Shown in pieces: positions 49,361 to 62,740 of a stretch of 64,000 nucleotides of DNA (the stretch's first letter is position 1; each line of letters opens with the position of its first letter). The stretch covers positions 26,776,554 through 26,840,553 of the forward strand of contig CM029664.1 in NCBI GenBank assembly GCA_017311315.1, read 5' to 3'. A program made the translations under genes and the position numbers. Source of the DNA: Dendrocalamus latiflorus (Eukaryota > Streptophyta > Magnoliopsida > Poales > Poaceae). Under the pieces are notes generated by a model. That model saw only the letters and a program-made list of their open reading frames with translations. It was not told the DNA's origin and did no database searches.

Positions 49361-50245
49361 ACTTGGGTGATGAGAACATCGTTTCCATAGATACAACTGT
49401 GCCAACTCCACAACAAACTCAACAAACTGAAGCTATGATACAAGGACCAATTACTCGAGTAAGAGCACGTCAGCTTAACCATCAGGTGAATGAGTTCCTG
49501 TGATGATTTAATTGTTCTTAGGAACCATGGGGAAGAACCACGCGAGCTCAAGTGTAGAAGTAGAACCGTCAAGCGCAATCCAAGTCCTGTTCGCGAGTTC
49601 GACTCAGATTCGGCCTTTTTAACAACGTCTACTTCAAACGGCCATAACTTTTGATCTAGAAGGCTTCAGGGCCCGTGAGTACTCGTTGGAAAGCTCTTGG
49701 AGTCTACTTTCAGATGGATTTTGTCTCACCTCCAAAATCCATCCGAGCCAATCAGAAACTGCCAAACAAGTCACGTCATTTTTTCAGTTCGAGTCAAAGT
49801 GGGCCTTGAGCCTTGTATCACCACTTAGGCTATTTGGGCCGTCGCCGTTTTCATGGGTACTGTTCACATGAACAGTAACTGTGAATAGTACTACACCTCT
49901 TTTTATTAGATAAGTGCAGCTTCCCCTTCTCTATTTAAGGAGGTCGCACCCCTTTAGTTTTCCTTAGGTTTTTCTTAAAAGAATATTCTGCTTAGCAGTT
50001 TTACCGCACGTTCGGTTGATGAACCCCAACTTGTGAACTTAATCTTTATTCGCAATACAATTTCAAATTGCATCTTATGCTCTCTTGCTAGTGTTCTCGA
50101 TTCGCTTGCAGGAGATAGCCTTCTTGGCGAGGTCAACCGCGTTTGGCACGGTTGATAACCAACGGAGTAGTGGTGTAGTGATTGCGAGGGGTTCGATCTG
50201 TTTAGTCGGAGCCTTTGGATCATCAACGTCATGTTCTCCTTTGTA
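49361..50245 (+). mobile_element. Second Ty3/gypsy 3' end (pol tail and LTR)
   Basis: Closely similar to 34836-35780. The acidic pol tail (DENIVSIDTTVPTPQQTQQTE, GPITRVRARQLN) is followed by an LTR starting near 49500 (TGATGATTTAATTG). The module at 49643 lacks two bases relative to the other copy. No integrase remains. Confidence 0.8.
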
Positions 50246-51076
50246 ATCATGAGAAACTGGTTTGGGAAGTCATGGTGGTAATGACTGGTATGTTTGATAT
50301 GATTATTTTATGCTCTCAAAAACCTCAAAATTTCTTATCTATCTGGGCGGATGGTTCGAGGGTATAGTGCAGTGGTGCACGAGAGTGTGGTTAGTGTTAG
50401 AACCGCCCAGATAACCCTAAGGACTGAATCTTGTCGTGACCTCCTGTGTAAAACAAGTACAACCACAAGTTTGTAAAGTACAACTTAACTTAGTAAATTT
50501 ACCGGACCCTGAAAGTCATCATCATCGGTGTAGGAGGTGAGGTAGTGCAAGCGGCTGTCTGTATGGCGGGCTTGAATGGGACACTCATCGAGGGTGAAGT
50601 TCTTCTGCGGCGTGCTAGCAGTGTGGGTAGCTAGCTGCTAGGCGCATAGGAGGGGAACATCCCACATAACCTATGAGACCTGCCGCAAGCGGGCCAAGCT
50701 CATAGGGGTGAGATGATGGAAGGGTGAGGTATTTTGAACGGTTACTGTGATGGTTTACTCGACCGCACGACTAAGGAATCGTGTGGGGCAACAACCGAAT
50801 TGTCTCTTGTGGGTAAATTGCACAAACTCTATAGAGTGAAAACTATTCGAATAGGCGTGCCCACGGTCAAGGGCGGACATGGGAACATAACCAGATATAG
50901 TTCTATTTCAAAAACTTTGTGGGTAGAATTGGAAAAGTGGAGGGCAGTGGAAAGCTCTGATTTGTGTTGCCCTGGGTGTCATCCCAGTGATAATGTAAGC
51001 GGCTATAACGCTGAAGGTCTAGCATATGGTGTAGAGACCATGTAACGGTAGATGGAATCTGGATCGCTATTACTAT

Positions 51077-52114
<1,038 letters not shown>

Positions 52115-53451
52115 ATTACTATTGCATTCTTTCACACACTATGTTTTAGTTCGAACTGCTAGGTCTCAGGAAATTTCTACGTATCATATTTCAACACTTC
52201 TATTCTTACCCAAATAAACTATAGGAAAGAATAAATAGAGTTGTAAGTAAAGAAGATGAATGTTTGTGGTAAACAAACAAGATGTTGATGGGTTTCGTGT
52301 TGATCATCAAAAGAATCAATAGTGTGAATTCTGGCAAAATAAATTGGCGGAGCCTAAATGTATAGATTGGCTAGATGGATGAATTAAATGGTTATTGGAG
52401 AATTAGGGAGTGTGAAAGTAATTACTTGATTACGACGCTGATAAATTATATAAATTCTTGGGAGATGTTGACAATAATGGGATAATAGAATATAATCGAT
52501 TACTAGATGGTCAATTGAAATTTTCGGGAATTTGTGGATATGATGACAACTATTGGAATATAAACTTGGTCAATAATCTTCCTGGTGGATGTATAATAGT
52601 GAATTAGTTAGAGATAGATGATGGAAAAATAGGGTTGAATATTGGATGAGCAAATTATGGTTTTGGATCAATAACAGAAAAGAATGAATTGTTAGGAAGT
52701 CCTGATATAAATGATACTAGTGGATTTAAAAGTAATTATATTGGATAATCATTAGAATTCAGATGTGAAGAGCTGATGAATAGCAACTGTAAGGTTGGAT
52801 TATCGGTCATTCAAAACACAAAAGATTATTGGTGGATCTAAAATAAAGGATACTAAATTTTCAGTAGACTGATGAACTGATCTAATTGGTAAAGAATGAA
52901 CCTGAGATTGGGTCTATAAATTTGTAATAAAAATTTAGATTCATATGAGAATTGATAACCTCGATTTGATTCATAAAATTTTAGACTATGCAATGGAAAT
53001 TGCTTGATTGGTGGATCCAAAGTAAAGATATTGGATTTCCTTTAGATTGTAAAGTTACCAGATTGGCATATAGTGGTTCTGAGATGGGGAGTATACAGCC
53101 ATCTGAGATTGATTTACAAATTTATGGTGGAATTAAGCATTTGTGTGAGAATCAGACACTATGGCTGGATTAATAAAATGGTGGGTGACATTATAGAAAG
53201 TGTATGATTGGTAGATTAACTAAATGATAACCCTCGCTGTTTGGAGTCTTAGGCAGCAATAATAATACCGTGATTAAATAATGATAACAATAAAAGCAAT
53301 TTATGGCAAATAAAATAACCCGAGCCTCCCCTTTGATAAGCCATGCATATTATTTATTTGCATCCTGTGTATTGGCTCGCGGAGCACAATGGTTTGTGCT
53401 CACCCTCTCTCTCACAACAAATCTAGAATTAGGAGTCAAGAAAAAAATCTA

Positions 53452-53856
53452 GCGTAGATGCGCGTTGATGAAGAAGAAGCAGTCGATCGTTTCACGAACT
53501 AAATGTCTCCTCCTCGCGTCCTAGCAATAGCCTTGCGATTCTCACCGATCAGCACATCAGCAACAGCAGCGGCGCCTCCACGGAGTCCACACGTTCGGGA
53601 TGGAACGCCGTGCGCTGGTGTGCTAGCACCGCGCGCCCGGCTAGGGTTTCGGGATACGACCGAGGGGAGGTGGCGGCCAGGGTTTTCAGCATAGTAGTCT
53701 ATATTACCTGCAGCCCCACCTCCACATATTTATAGAGCATGCTAATGGGCTTCCACGTTGTAGGCCCATTAGAACCCTAATCCCATATGGATCAATATCT
53801 CTTTTAGCCTATAAAACTGAATTGTTTATGATTGCCTCTTGGGCACATCACTAACA
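53452..53856 (-). repeat. Truncated 3' LTR of the copia element
   Basis: It matches the first ~405 bp of the 5' LTR closely, then homology stops abruptly at CGTAGATGCGCG. Confidence 0.85.
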
Positions 53857-54814
53857 ATCTCCCACTTGCACTAGAGACAATCATATAGGCAAGCTTTCCA
53901 ATTGCAACCCCTTAAGTGTTTGACCCGTTAGGTTCATGTGTAGACAGCCATGACCCGAAAACCCTTTTCAAGCCATAAGTCAATAGTGGCACCTAGCAGG
54001 ACATATTGACTCCCGAATACACATAAAGATCATATCGGCTAAACCTTGATATACACACACTTGGATCCCATTACCACACGATACCAGTCGAACTTAAGGC
54101 GAGATTGTGCCACCCTTGTGATAGCTCAACCATTCACTCGATCTTGTGGTGGATTACAACTCATGACTAACCCTTTAGTCACATTGTGATTAACTCTTTA
54201 ATCACCTTGGCATGGCCATGCACTTCCCTAATCCAACCACATCGAGGGGCCCAGATATATCTCTCCTGTTATGTAGGAGGGGCAAATTCCATCTTAATCC
54301 GCTCACATCTCATTCCATGTTTCATGATACACCTGAAGACCACTTTTATAGCTACCCAGTTACGGAGTAGTGTTTGGCAGCCCCAAAGCGCACCACTACA
54401 CATAGTGAGAAACAATGGCGATTTCAGGTCGAAGGATCCAGTAGGTATACCACTCGAGATTGCTTGATGACACATATTAACATAACAATCCCAACAACGT
54501 CTCGGAGTGGGTCAATCCAACACCATGTTCTCTAACATGTGTCCACATTATTAATTTGATATCCCTATATCCATGATCCGTGAAACATGATCATCAATCA
54601 ATACATGTGCTAGTCCATAAATCATTGTTGTCCCACGTAATGACATAAGACTAGAGATCTTTAGAATAACATTAAATAAAACAAAGAGTTTCACGAACAA
54701 GTCACATATTTGCCAATCAATGCATACAATCATTATTCAATGAACCAAATAACACCTTATTCAAAAATTTCATAAACATAGACTTGAAACAATTATCTCC
54801 CACTCACACTAGAG
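53857..54814 (-). other. Long non-coding stretch between copia pol and 3' LTR
   Basis: About 950 bp with no coding content, bounded at each end by similar phrases (TCTCCCACT-G/C-ACACTAGAG on plus). It may be a 3' untranslated region created by duplication of the polypurine area. Confidence 0.6.
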
Positions 54815-57257
54815 TCAATCAAGTAAGTATCTAATACCCATTGCACTCGTGTGTGCCTCATGCTTTGGTTGTGGGAGAGGCTTCGTCAACGGATCAGCAA
54901 CATTCAAATCCGTGTGCACCTTGCAAATCTTCACTTCACCTCTATCAATGATCTCACGGATAAGGTGATAGCGCCGAAGTATATGTTTGGACTTTTGGTG
55001 TGACCTAGGCTCCTTTGCTTGCGCAATGGCTCCACTATTATCACAATAGAGATCCACTAGACTGGACACACTAGGGATCACACCCAACTCAAAAACAAAT
55101 TTTCTAATCCAAACAGCTTCCTTTGCAGCTTCAGAAGCTACAATATACTCGGCCTCAGTTGTCGAATCAGCTACCGTCTCTTGCTTGAAACTTTTCCAGC
55201 TCACTGCCCCTCCATTGAGGCAGAACACAAAACCAGACTGCGATCTGCTATCATCTTTATCAGTTTGGAAACTAGCATCGGTGTAACCTTTTACAACGAG
55301 CTCTTCTTCACCTCCAAAAATAAGGAACATATCCTTAGTCCTTCTAAAGTACTTAAGAATATTCTTTACAGCCACCCAGTGAGCTAGACCGGGGCTAGAT
55401 TGATACCTGCTCGTAACACTTAGAGCATATGAAACATCTGGGCGTGTACAAAGCATAGCATACATGGTGGATCCGATGGCTGAGGCATACGGAATCGCAC
55501 TCATCTTCTTTTGCTCATCAAGTGTTGAAGCACACTGAGTCTTGCTAAGACTAATGCCATGTGACATAGGCAAGAAACCTTTCTTGGAATCTTGCATATT
55601 GAACCATTTCAATACCTTGCCAATGTATGTACTTTGGCTTAATCCAATTAGCTTCTTCGATCTATCTCTATAGATCTTTATGCCCAAAATATAAGCTGCC
55701 TCTCCGAGATCTTTCATTGATAAATTTTTCTTAAAGAAGACTTCACAGCTTCTAGCATTGGAATATCATTTCCGATCAATAATATGTCATCTACATACAA
55801 GACCAGTAAAACAAGTGCGCTCCCACTAGACTTCTTGTAAACACAAGGCTCTTCTTCATTCTTGATGAAGCCAAACCCTTTGACTACTTCATCAAAACGA
55901 AGATTCCAACTCCGAGATGCTTGCTTCAATCCATAAATGGACTTCTGAAGCTTGCATATTCTCCCAGTATTTTTCGGATCAACAAAACTCTCAGGCTGTG
56001 TCATGTACACATCCTCACTTAGGTTTCCATTTAGGAAAGCCGTTTTGACATCCATCTGCCAAATCTCGTAGTCGAAATAGGCAGCAATCGCTAGGAGGAT
56101 CCGAATAGACTTTAGCATAGCGACAGGTGAAAACGTTTTATCATAATCAACACCTTGAATTTGCTTGAAACCTTTCGCCACCAATCATGCCTTATAGATG
56201 TGAACATTTCCATCCATGTCTATCTTTTTTTTAAAACCCCATTTACACTCAATAGTTTTTACACCATCAGGTGGATCCACCAAGTTCCAAACTTGATTAT
56301 CATGCATGGATTCTATTTCGGACCTCATGGTTCCAAGCCATTTTTCAGAGTCTGGTCCCATCATTGCTTTCGTGTAGCTCTTGGGCTCATCATTGTCCAA
56401 CAACAATATGTCGCGTTGTCCTGTGGTTAGGAGCGTGAACTTTTCAGTTGCGCGACGTGCCCTTGTAGACCTACGTGGGGGCGGTGCCTCCATAACCGGT
56501 TGTACAACATCTTGTACATCCTGTTGAGGTTCAATAGGAGCTGAAACATTTTCAGGTGTTTCCCGAATTTCTTCAAGCTGCACCTTGCTCCTACTAACAC
56601 CCTTTGAAAGAAACTCCTTTTCCAAAAAGAAACCGTTCCGAGCGACAAACACTTTGCCTTCTTCCCGATTGTAAAAATAATATCCTTTGATTTCCCTAGG
56701 ATACCCAACAAAGAAGCATTTATAAGATTTAGGATGGAGCTTATCAGATGTCAAACGTTTCACATAAGTCTCACAACCCCATATCTTAAGGAAAGACAAT
56801 CCAGGACGTTTCCTGGTCTATTTCTCGTATGGTGTCTTTTTCACTGATTTAGATGGAACTCTGTTTAGTGTAAACGCAGCAGTTTCTAGAGCATATCCCC
56901 AGAAGGACAATGGAAGATCAGATTGGCTCATCATAGACCGAACCATGTCTAACAAGGTCTGGTTCCTCCATTCAGATACCCCGTTCCACTGAGACGTGCC
57001 AGGCAGAGTCAGTTGTGGAACAATTCCACACTGTTTTAGATGTTCACCAAATTCACGGCTCAAATATTCACCTCCACGATCAGATCGCAGAATTTTAATT
57101 GTCTTGCCTAGCTGATTTTGTACTTCATTCTGAAATTCTTTGAACTTTTCAAACGATTCAGACTTGTGCCTCATTAAGTAGATGTATCCATATCTACTAA
57201 AGTCATCGGTAAAAGTAATGAAATACTGAAAATCACCTTTGGCTACTGAGCTCATTG
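54815..57257 (-). pseudogene. Copia integrase, reverse transcriptase and RNase H, interrupted
   Basis: Integrase core: FTDDFSRYGYIYLM, LRSDRGGEYLSREF and GVSEWRNQTLLDMV. RT: MVAKGFKQIQGVDYDKTFSP, WQMDVKTAFLNGNL and YVDDILLIGND (catalytic Asp pair near 55780). RNase H: YTDASF, STTEAEYIVASEAAKEAVW and LYCDNSGAI. Breaks: in-frame TAG at 56818-56820, TGA at 56185-56187, and a one-base deletion in an A-run near 55722. Conserved blocks are otherwise well preserved. Confidence 0.9.
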
Positions 57258-58784
57258 GTCCACATACACGGTATGTACAAGTCCCAACAAGTCACTTGCC
57301 CTCTCACTATGACCGGTGAAAGGCGCCTTTGTCATCTTGCCAAGTAAACAAGACTCACATGTCTCAAATGATTCAAAATCAAATGAGTTGAGTAGACCAT
57401 CTTTATGGAGCTTCTCTATGCGTTTCTCATTTATATGACGTAAGCGACAATGCCAAATAAAAGCGGGATTCAAATCATTAGGCCGCAGCCTCTTTGCATT
57501 AATATTATAGACATGCTTATCTTCAAGATCAAGAACATATAACCCATTCATCAATGAACAATGTGCATAGAGTATATCATTCAAATAAATAGAACAACGT
57601 TTGTTCTTTATTACGAACTCATAATCACCATCTTCCTCTAAACATGAACAAGAGATGATGTTCTTACTCAATGCTGGAATGTAATAATAATTATTTAATT
57701 TCAAAACTAATCCTGAATGTAATGACAAGTGATAAGTGCCGACAGCCAGTACAGCAACCTTTGCTCCATTGCCGACACGCACGTCCAAATCGCCTCTCGC
57801 AAAACTTCTAGTCCTTCTTAGACCCTGCAACGATTTGCAAGTATGAATCATCGATCCGGTATCAAATAGCCAAGATTCATCAGAAGAAATTGCAAGATTA
57901 ATTTCTATAACATTTATACCTGAAGCAGATGTCTCGCTTCCCTTCTTCTTTTTCAGATCCTCCAAGTATTTCTTACAATTCCTAGACCAATGCCCCTTAA
58001 CATGGCAGTGGTAGCATTCATCATCAGGAGAAGGGCCAGATTTGACCCTCCCATTTGGCTTTGGCTTAGAGCTAGGGTGCTCATTTGGGACCTTTCCTTT
58101 GCCTTTGCCTTTGGGCGTCCAGCGCTTCCTGTTTTTATTCTCCTTCTGAACCATCATCACATGATTGGTGTTTTTCTTAATGCTTTCCTCTGTTGTCTTA
58201 AGCATCCCATGCAATTCAGTCAATGATTTATCCATGCTATTCATATGAAAGTTCATAATGAACTGCTCATAGCTCGGAGGGAGAGATTGGAGAACAACAT
58301 CTGTAGCTAGATCAGGATTAAGGGGAGAACCAAGCTTCTCCAAGCTCTCAATGTAACCAATCATCTTGATCACATGAGGACTGACTGGACTACCTTCCGC
58401 CAGCTTGCACGCAAACAAGGACTTTGAAATGTTAAACCTCTCGGTCCTAGCTTGGTTCTCAAACATGTCACGCAGTCCTTCAATCATAGTGTGAGCATCT
58501 GCATTCTCATAATGCTTCTGAAGCTCAGAGGACATGGTAGCAAGCATGAGACAGCTAACGTCGAGTGAATCATTGCAGTGCTTCTCATAAGCTTTGCGGG
58601 TGGCAACGTTTGCACCCTCAGGGAGTTCATCGGGGTAAGGTTGCTCAAGAACGTATTCCTTTTTTTCTTGTCTGAGAACAATTCTCAGGTTGCGGTACCA
58701 ATCAATAAAATTCTTTCCATTAAGTTTTTCTTTCTCAAGAACAGATCGCAAGTTAAAACCAGAATTGTTACTAGAAGCAGCCAT
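57258..58784 (-). pseudogene. Copia gag, protease and pre-integrase region
   Basis: It starts at ATG 58784 (MAASSNNSGFNLRSVLEKEK). The gag contains DWYRNLRIVLRQEKKEYVL and a CCHC knuckle CYHCHVKGHWSRNC (about 57975-58015). The protease active site reads WLFDTGS (about 57880). The pre-integrase zinc region reads WHCRLRHINEKRIEKLH ... CESCLLGK. The frame is uninterrupted for 510 codons, then a one-base deletion near 57266 throws it out before the integrase core. Confidence 0.9.
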
Positions 58785-60111
58785 GATCTACAACAGAAAA
58801 TAAACAAGCAAAGTTCAGCACTATGTTCGTGTTTGATCTTCCATTAAACAATTTAACAAAAGACGCTCCCACTATATATTTTGTAATCGTCTTCCCTCTA
58901 ACGACATATAGTGGTCAAGATCCATGTTCATGTAAGTTCTAGTGAGCTTTGGCATCACCGCTAGAAATCTAGTGACGTAGGTAAGCAACGCTTGCTAATC
59001 ACATCTTATGTGACTCTTGTTTGTTGGGTGGCATCCAATGCCCTGCCTCCCAACACCATGCCCCAAGGCCCAAATCCAATTTGATAGCCTTGTCAAGTAA
59101 ACCAACACTATGCATGTGGATGTCCGACATCCACCCTATTAGATCAAGATAGTTGATGGTACTCTGCTTTGGCAGACCTACCAAACAATGATCGTAATTC
59201 TTATAGGCGCAACAATTGGAAGGGAATCAAATAAATTCTTAATTTTTTTGAGGGAAGCTATTCTATCATGAAAAATACATCCTCTACAGGTATAGCATGA
59301 AAGAATAGTATGACAGGAAATAAACATTACATGCATATAATCACATTATACTGTGAATGGTATGGCCTTTTGAATCGTAGTGGTCGCCATCGCCTTGGTT
59401 CCACGGTGATGTCCTTCGCCACACTTCCTGTCCTCTTTGTCATCATGCTTGAAGCCTCCATGGTAAAAACAACTAATAGCTAGCAAATGAATTACATGAG
59501 GAGCGCAAGCATCACAAGTCGACACGCAAGTCGTTATAAATTAAAGAACAGCCTCAACACAGCTGTGATTAATACGACACATAGGCCGCCAAAACACACA
59601 TGCATCACATATACATCTATGCCATACCATTCACATCATTCCCTGCCCTGAAAACCTCACGGAATTACATGGATCGCGTCTATGAAATCGCTATGAAAAT
59701 CTCATCGGGCCGATCAAATCAACCCAAATCCGAGCCATTCAAAATGTCTCAATTTTCATTAGATCAATCACATTGATCATCGCGATCGGTATACTTAAGG
59801 AGACCGCAACACAAGACCTCGATCTGTTGGCTCGATCAACTGACTGTGCGCGCAGTAAGCCCCGATGGTGATTCCAGCCGGTAGGGGCAAGTCGCGCGTA
59901 CATCAAAGAAGGAGTACGAACTAATCTTTTTGGCCACATGATGCTATCAACTCATACCTATTTCAACCCCTTATGACCAATTGATCTAATCAACCCGTGC
60001 ACCAAAAGATCCATCACATGAACCTAGCATAAGAACAGTAATAGATCGCATCTACTACAAACAACATATCATCTACAAGCGCATGATCCAGACCACATAC
60101 TACGCAGCTTT
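58785..60111 (-). other. Copia leader region
   Basis: About 1.3 kb between the primer-binding site and gag. No coding content recognised. Confidence 0.6.
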
Positions 60112-60123
60112 GCTCTGATACCA
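60112..60123 (-). other. Primer-binding site of the copia element
   Basis: The minus strand reads TGGTATCAGAGC, complementary to initiator tRNA-Met. Confidence 0.85.
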
Positions 60124-60124
60124 C

Positions 60125-60673
60125 TGAAGGAGAACGGGTAGGCTACGCTAGCTACAACATTTGATTTTTCTACCGCGTTCAACCAGAAAACATGCGTGTA
60201 AGGGAGTCATGGATAGTTACCACTAGATGAGCTGCACAGCGGAAGAAGAGTTGGAGCAGCCCGGTCCAACGTAGATGCGCGTTGATGAAGAAGAAGCAGT
60301 CGATCGTTTCACGAACTGAATGTCTCCTCCTCGCGTCCTAGCAATAGCCTTGCGCTTCTCGCCGATCAGTACAGCAGCAACAGCAGCGGCGCCTCCACGG
60401 AGTCCACACGTTCAGGATGGAACGCCGTGCGCTAGTGTGCTAGCACCGCGCGCCCGGCTAGGGTTTCGGGATACAGCCGAGGGGAGGTGGCAGCCAGGGT
60501 TTTCAACATAGTAGTCTATATTACCTGCAGCCCCGCCTCCACATATTTATAGAGCATGCTAATGGGCTTCCACGTTGTAGGCCCATTAGAACCCTAATCC
60601 CATATGGATCAATATCCATTTTAGCCTATAAAACCGAATTGTTTATGATTGCCTCTTGGGCACATCACTAACA
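60125..60673 (-). repeat. 5' LTR of the copia element
   Basis: 549 bp, TGTTAG...TTCA. It contains a TATA-like CTATAAATATGTGG (minus, about 60535-60550). Confidence 0.85.
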
Positions 60674-61199
60674 GATACATTGATGGAGATTGTCAAAGGG
60701 GTGGTAGAGTGTTTTCGACTCTGCACTACAACAATTGAAGATGAATGTTTCTCACCTGTCTAAGCACCTGGAGTATCCCCTTTGTGATGAGGTGTCTGGA
60801 GGCGTCGATTGTCACTGGTGCTAAGACTGTCAGGTGTGGGTCCTCATGCATCGTTGCCTAGGTGTTCGATAGAGTGGTGAGGGCCTTGATCACCTGCGTT
60901 GACAGAGCTAGCAATGTAGTAGGCCTACTGTATGTAGGCCCCGGTTGCCCATATGGCCAAGTTGTAGCTGTGCCGGGGGTAAAGTTGATGGCCATCTTGA
61001 GTGATGAAACAACTCCAGCAGGGGACTGGGTCCCGACTAGTTTGGTCATCGTTAAGGGAGTCAGTAGCAGTCTGCATCCGAAGAGCACTAGGAGCCTTGC
61101 AACTTGTGTAGGCATAGAGTCTGATTGAGTAGGAGGGAGTGTAGGAGTTGCTGTTCCATATCAACAGCCTCCTGCATGACATCATTTTATGCGAGTAGG
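60674..61199. other. Unassigned sequence
   Basis: Short overlapping frames on both strands (for example 60862-61128 plus), none with a recognised motif. Probably retroelement debris. Confidence 0.3.
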
Positions 61200-62560
61200 G
61201 GACCTGTCTTGGCGTCGGAGGTTGAAAGATCGAAATTTTTGTACGAATAATCTATATTTTATTCGAAATTACAGAAATATAACCGCAGAATAATCTGAAA
61301 CATAGATCTGAAACAAAATTGACGGCTAGGGTTTGTATGAGAGGTAGCGGAAGCAAGACAACCCGAAACAAAACACGATCTAAACCAGCAACACAATTCG
61401 ACTAAGGACACAAACTCAACACTACAGACTCTAAAATCAAATTGTGCAAAAGGCTAAACGAGATCTGGGACAGGAAACAACCTATGACTACAAAAAAAAT
61501 TTTAGGGCTTTTTCTTGGACTCTAGGATGAAACCGAAAACAACAAAGGTAGGGTAAACTCGAACCTGAAGGAACACCCGAAGCTCTGATACCACTTGATA
61601 GGAACGGGGTCCCGATCTTCCAACAGGTTCTAGATATGTTCGATTTGGTGGAGGCGCGACACAAATCGATCCGGCTTCCGAACGACACGTTCCGAACCCC
61701 GCAATCGCAGCACCACGTCTCCTCAGGTTATCAACCGTGCGCGGCCCGGTTGACCTCGCCAAGAAGGCTAATCCTCGCCTACGAATCGAAGAACACAAGC
61801 AAGAACAAGGAAGAACACAACTGAATTGCGGATGTATTGATGTAGCACTCGAAAGTTGGGGTCTCACAAACCGATGAACGGCGAAACTGTTCAAAGACAG
61901 AATTAATCTAAGCAAAACCCAACCCTAATGGTGGGGGTGGCGGCTGGATATAAAGGAGTGAGGGGCGTGCAAAACCCCTGGACGCGCCCTAATGGGCTCC
62001 AACACGATACAAAGCCGAACGGCCCAAAATACGGTGACGCAACACCCTGACAGATTCTGAATGCCCACTTGTTTTGACGATTCCCGTTGACTCAGAAGGA
62101 ATTTTGACATGGGACTAGAGCCATTGGAAAGGTTGTCTTCTTAGATTTCCATACATATGTAGAACGTCCAAAACGGAGTCCAGATGCGATCTGGGCATCC
62201 GTTTTAGTGCGGCCTAGTCCTGGACTCCGAATTGGATTCGAAGTCGGCTTAAGTTGGGTCTCCAACATGATTCGACCGCCCTTGCTGGACTTGTGCATTT
62301 CGTAGTCCTTCTCCAAGTACTTCCAGGTCCTCTCCATGGTTCCTAATCATAATTAAATCATTAGGTAGCAATCGATTCTCAAATGAACAAAAAGAAGTAC
62401 TTAGGAACGAGCTCACCTGTAAATTCAATTGTCGGGCGCGAGCTCTAGTGATTGGTCCTTGAATGTCAAGTGGAGGAGTGTTGTGTGTATCCGGAGAAGT
62501 GATGTCCTCATCACTTAAGGCAGCTCACTCGGCCGCCACCACTGCTTACGCATTTTCACT
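61200..62560 (-). mobile_element. Third Ty3/gypsy 3' end, followed by a primer-binding site
   Basis: Reading leftwards: an acidic pol tail with DIQGPITRARARQLNLQ (about 62470-62410), an LTR starting near 62360 (TGATTTAATTATG) and ending near 61596, then TGGTATCAGAGC (61593-61582) and leader-like sequence to about 61200. It shares GGTTGATAACC and the leader phrase CTTCTTGGCGAGGTCAA with the copies at 34-36 kb and 49-50 kb, but is more diverged. A pol tail upstream of an LTR that is itself followed by a PBS implies two tandem elements sharing an LTR. Confidence 0.75.
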
Positions 62561-62573
62561 CATTCTGCACGCA

Positions 62574-62712
62574 GAGAAAAAAGGAGAGAAGAAGAGAAAA
62601 GAAGAGGAGTGGAAGGAGGGGGAGAAGAGGAGAGGGAGAAAAGGAGAGGGAGAAGAGGGAGAGGAGAAGAGGAGAGGGAGAAGAGGGAGAGGAGGAGAGG
62701 GAGAGGTGAGAG
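62574..62712. repeat. Purine-rich (GGAGA/GAAGAGG)n tract
   Basis: About 140 bp, almost purely A and G on the plus strand. Long frames here are composition artefacts. Confidence 0.9.
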
Positions 62713-62740
62713 ACCATGTGGAGGTCATCCCGTGTGTATG

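Larger units (their letters stand above)
53452..60673 (-). mobile_element. Ty1/copia retrotransposon, minus strand, decayed
   Basis: The 5' LTR (minus) is 60673-60125, beginning TGTTAGTGATGTGCC and ending TTCA. One base later is the primer-binding site TGGTATCAGAGC (60123-60112). A long leader leads to gag-pol at 58784-54815. A purine tract AAGTGGGAGAT precedes the 3' LTR, which starts at 53856 and is homologous only to 53452. The rest is missing. A similar purine tract also occurs at about 54797, 940 bp earlier. Several stops and frameshifts show it is dead. Confidence 0.9.
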
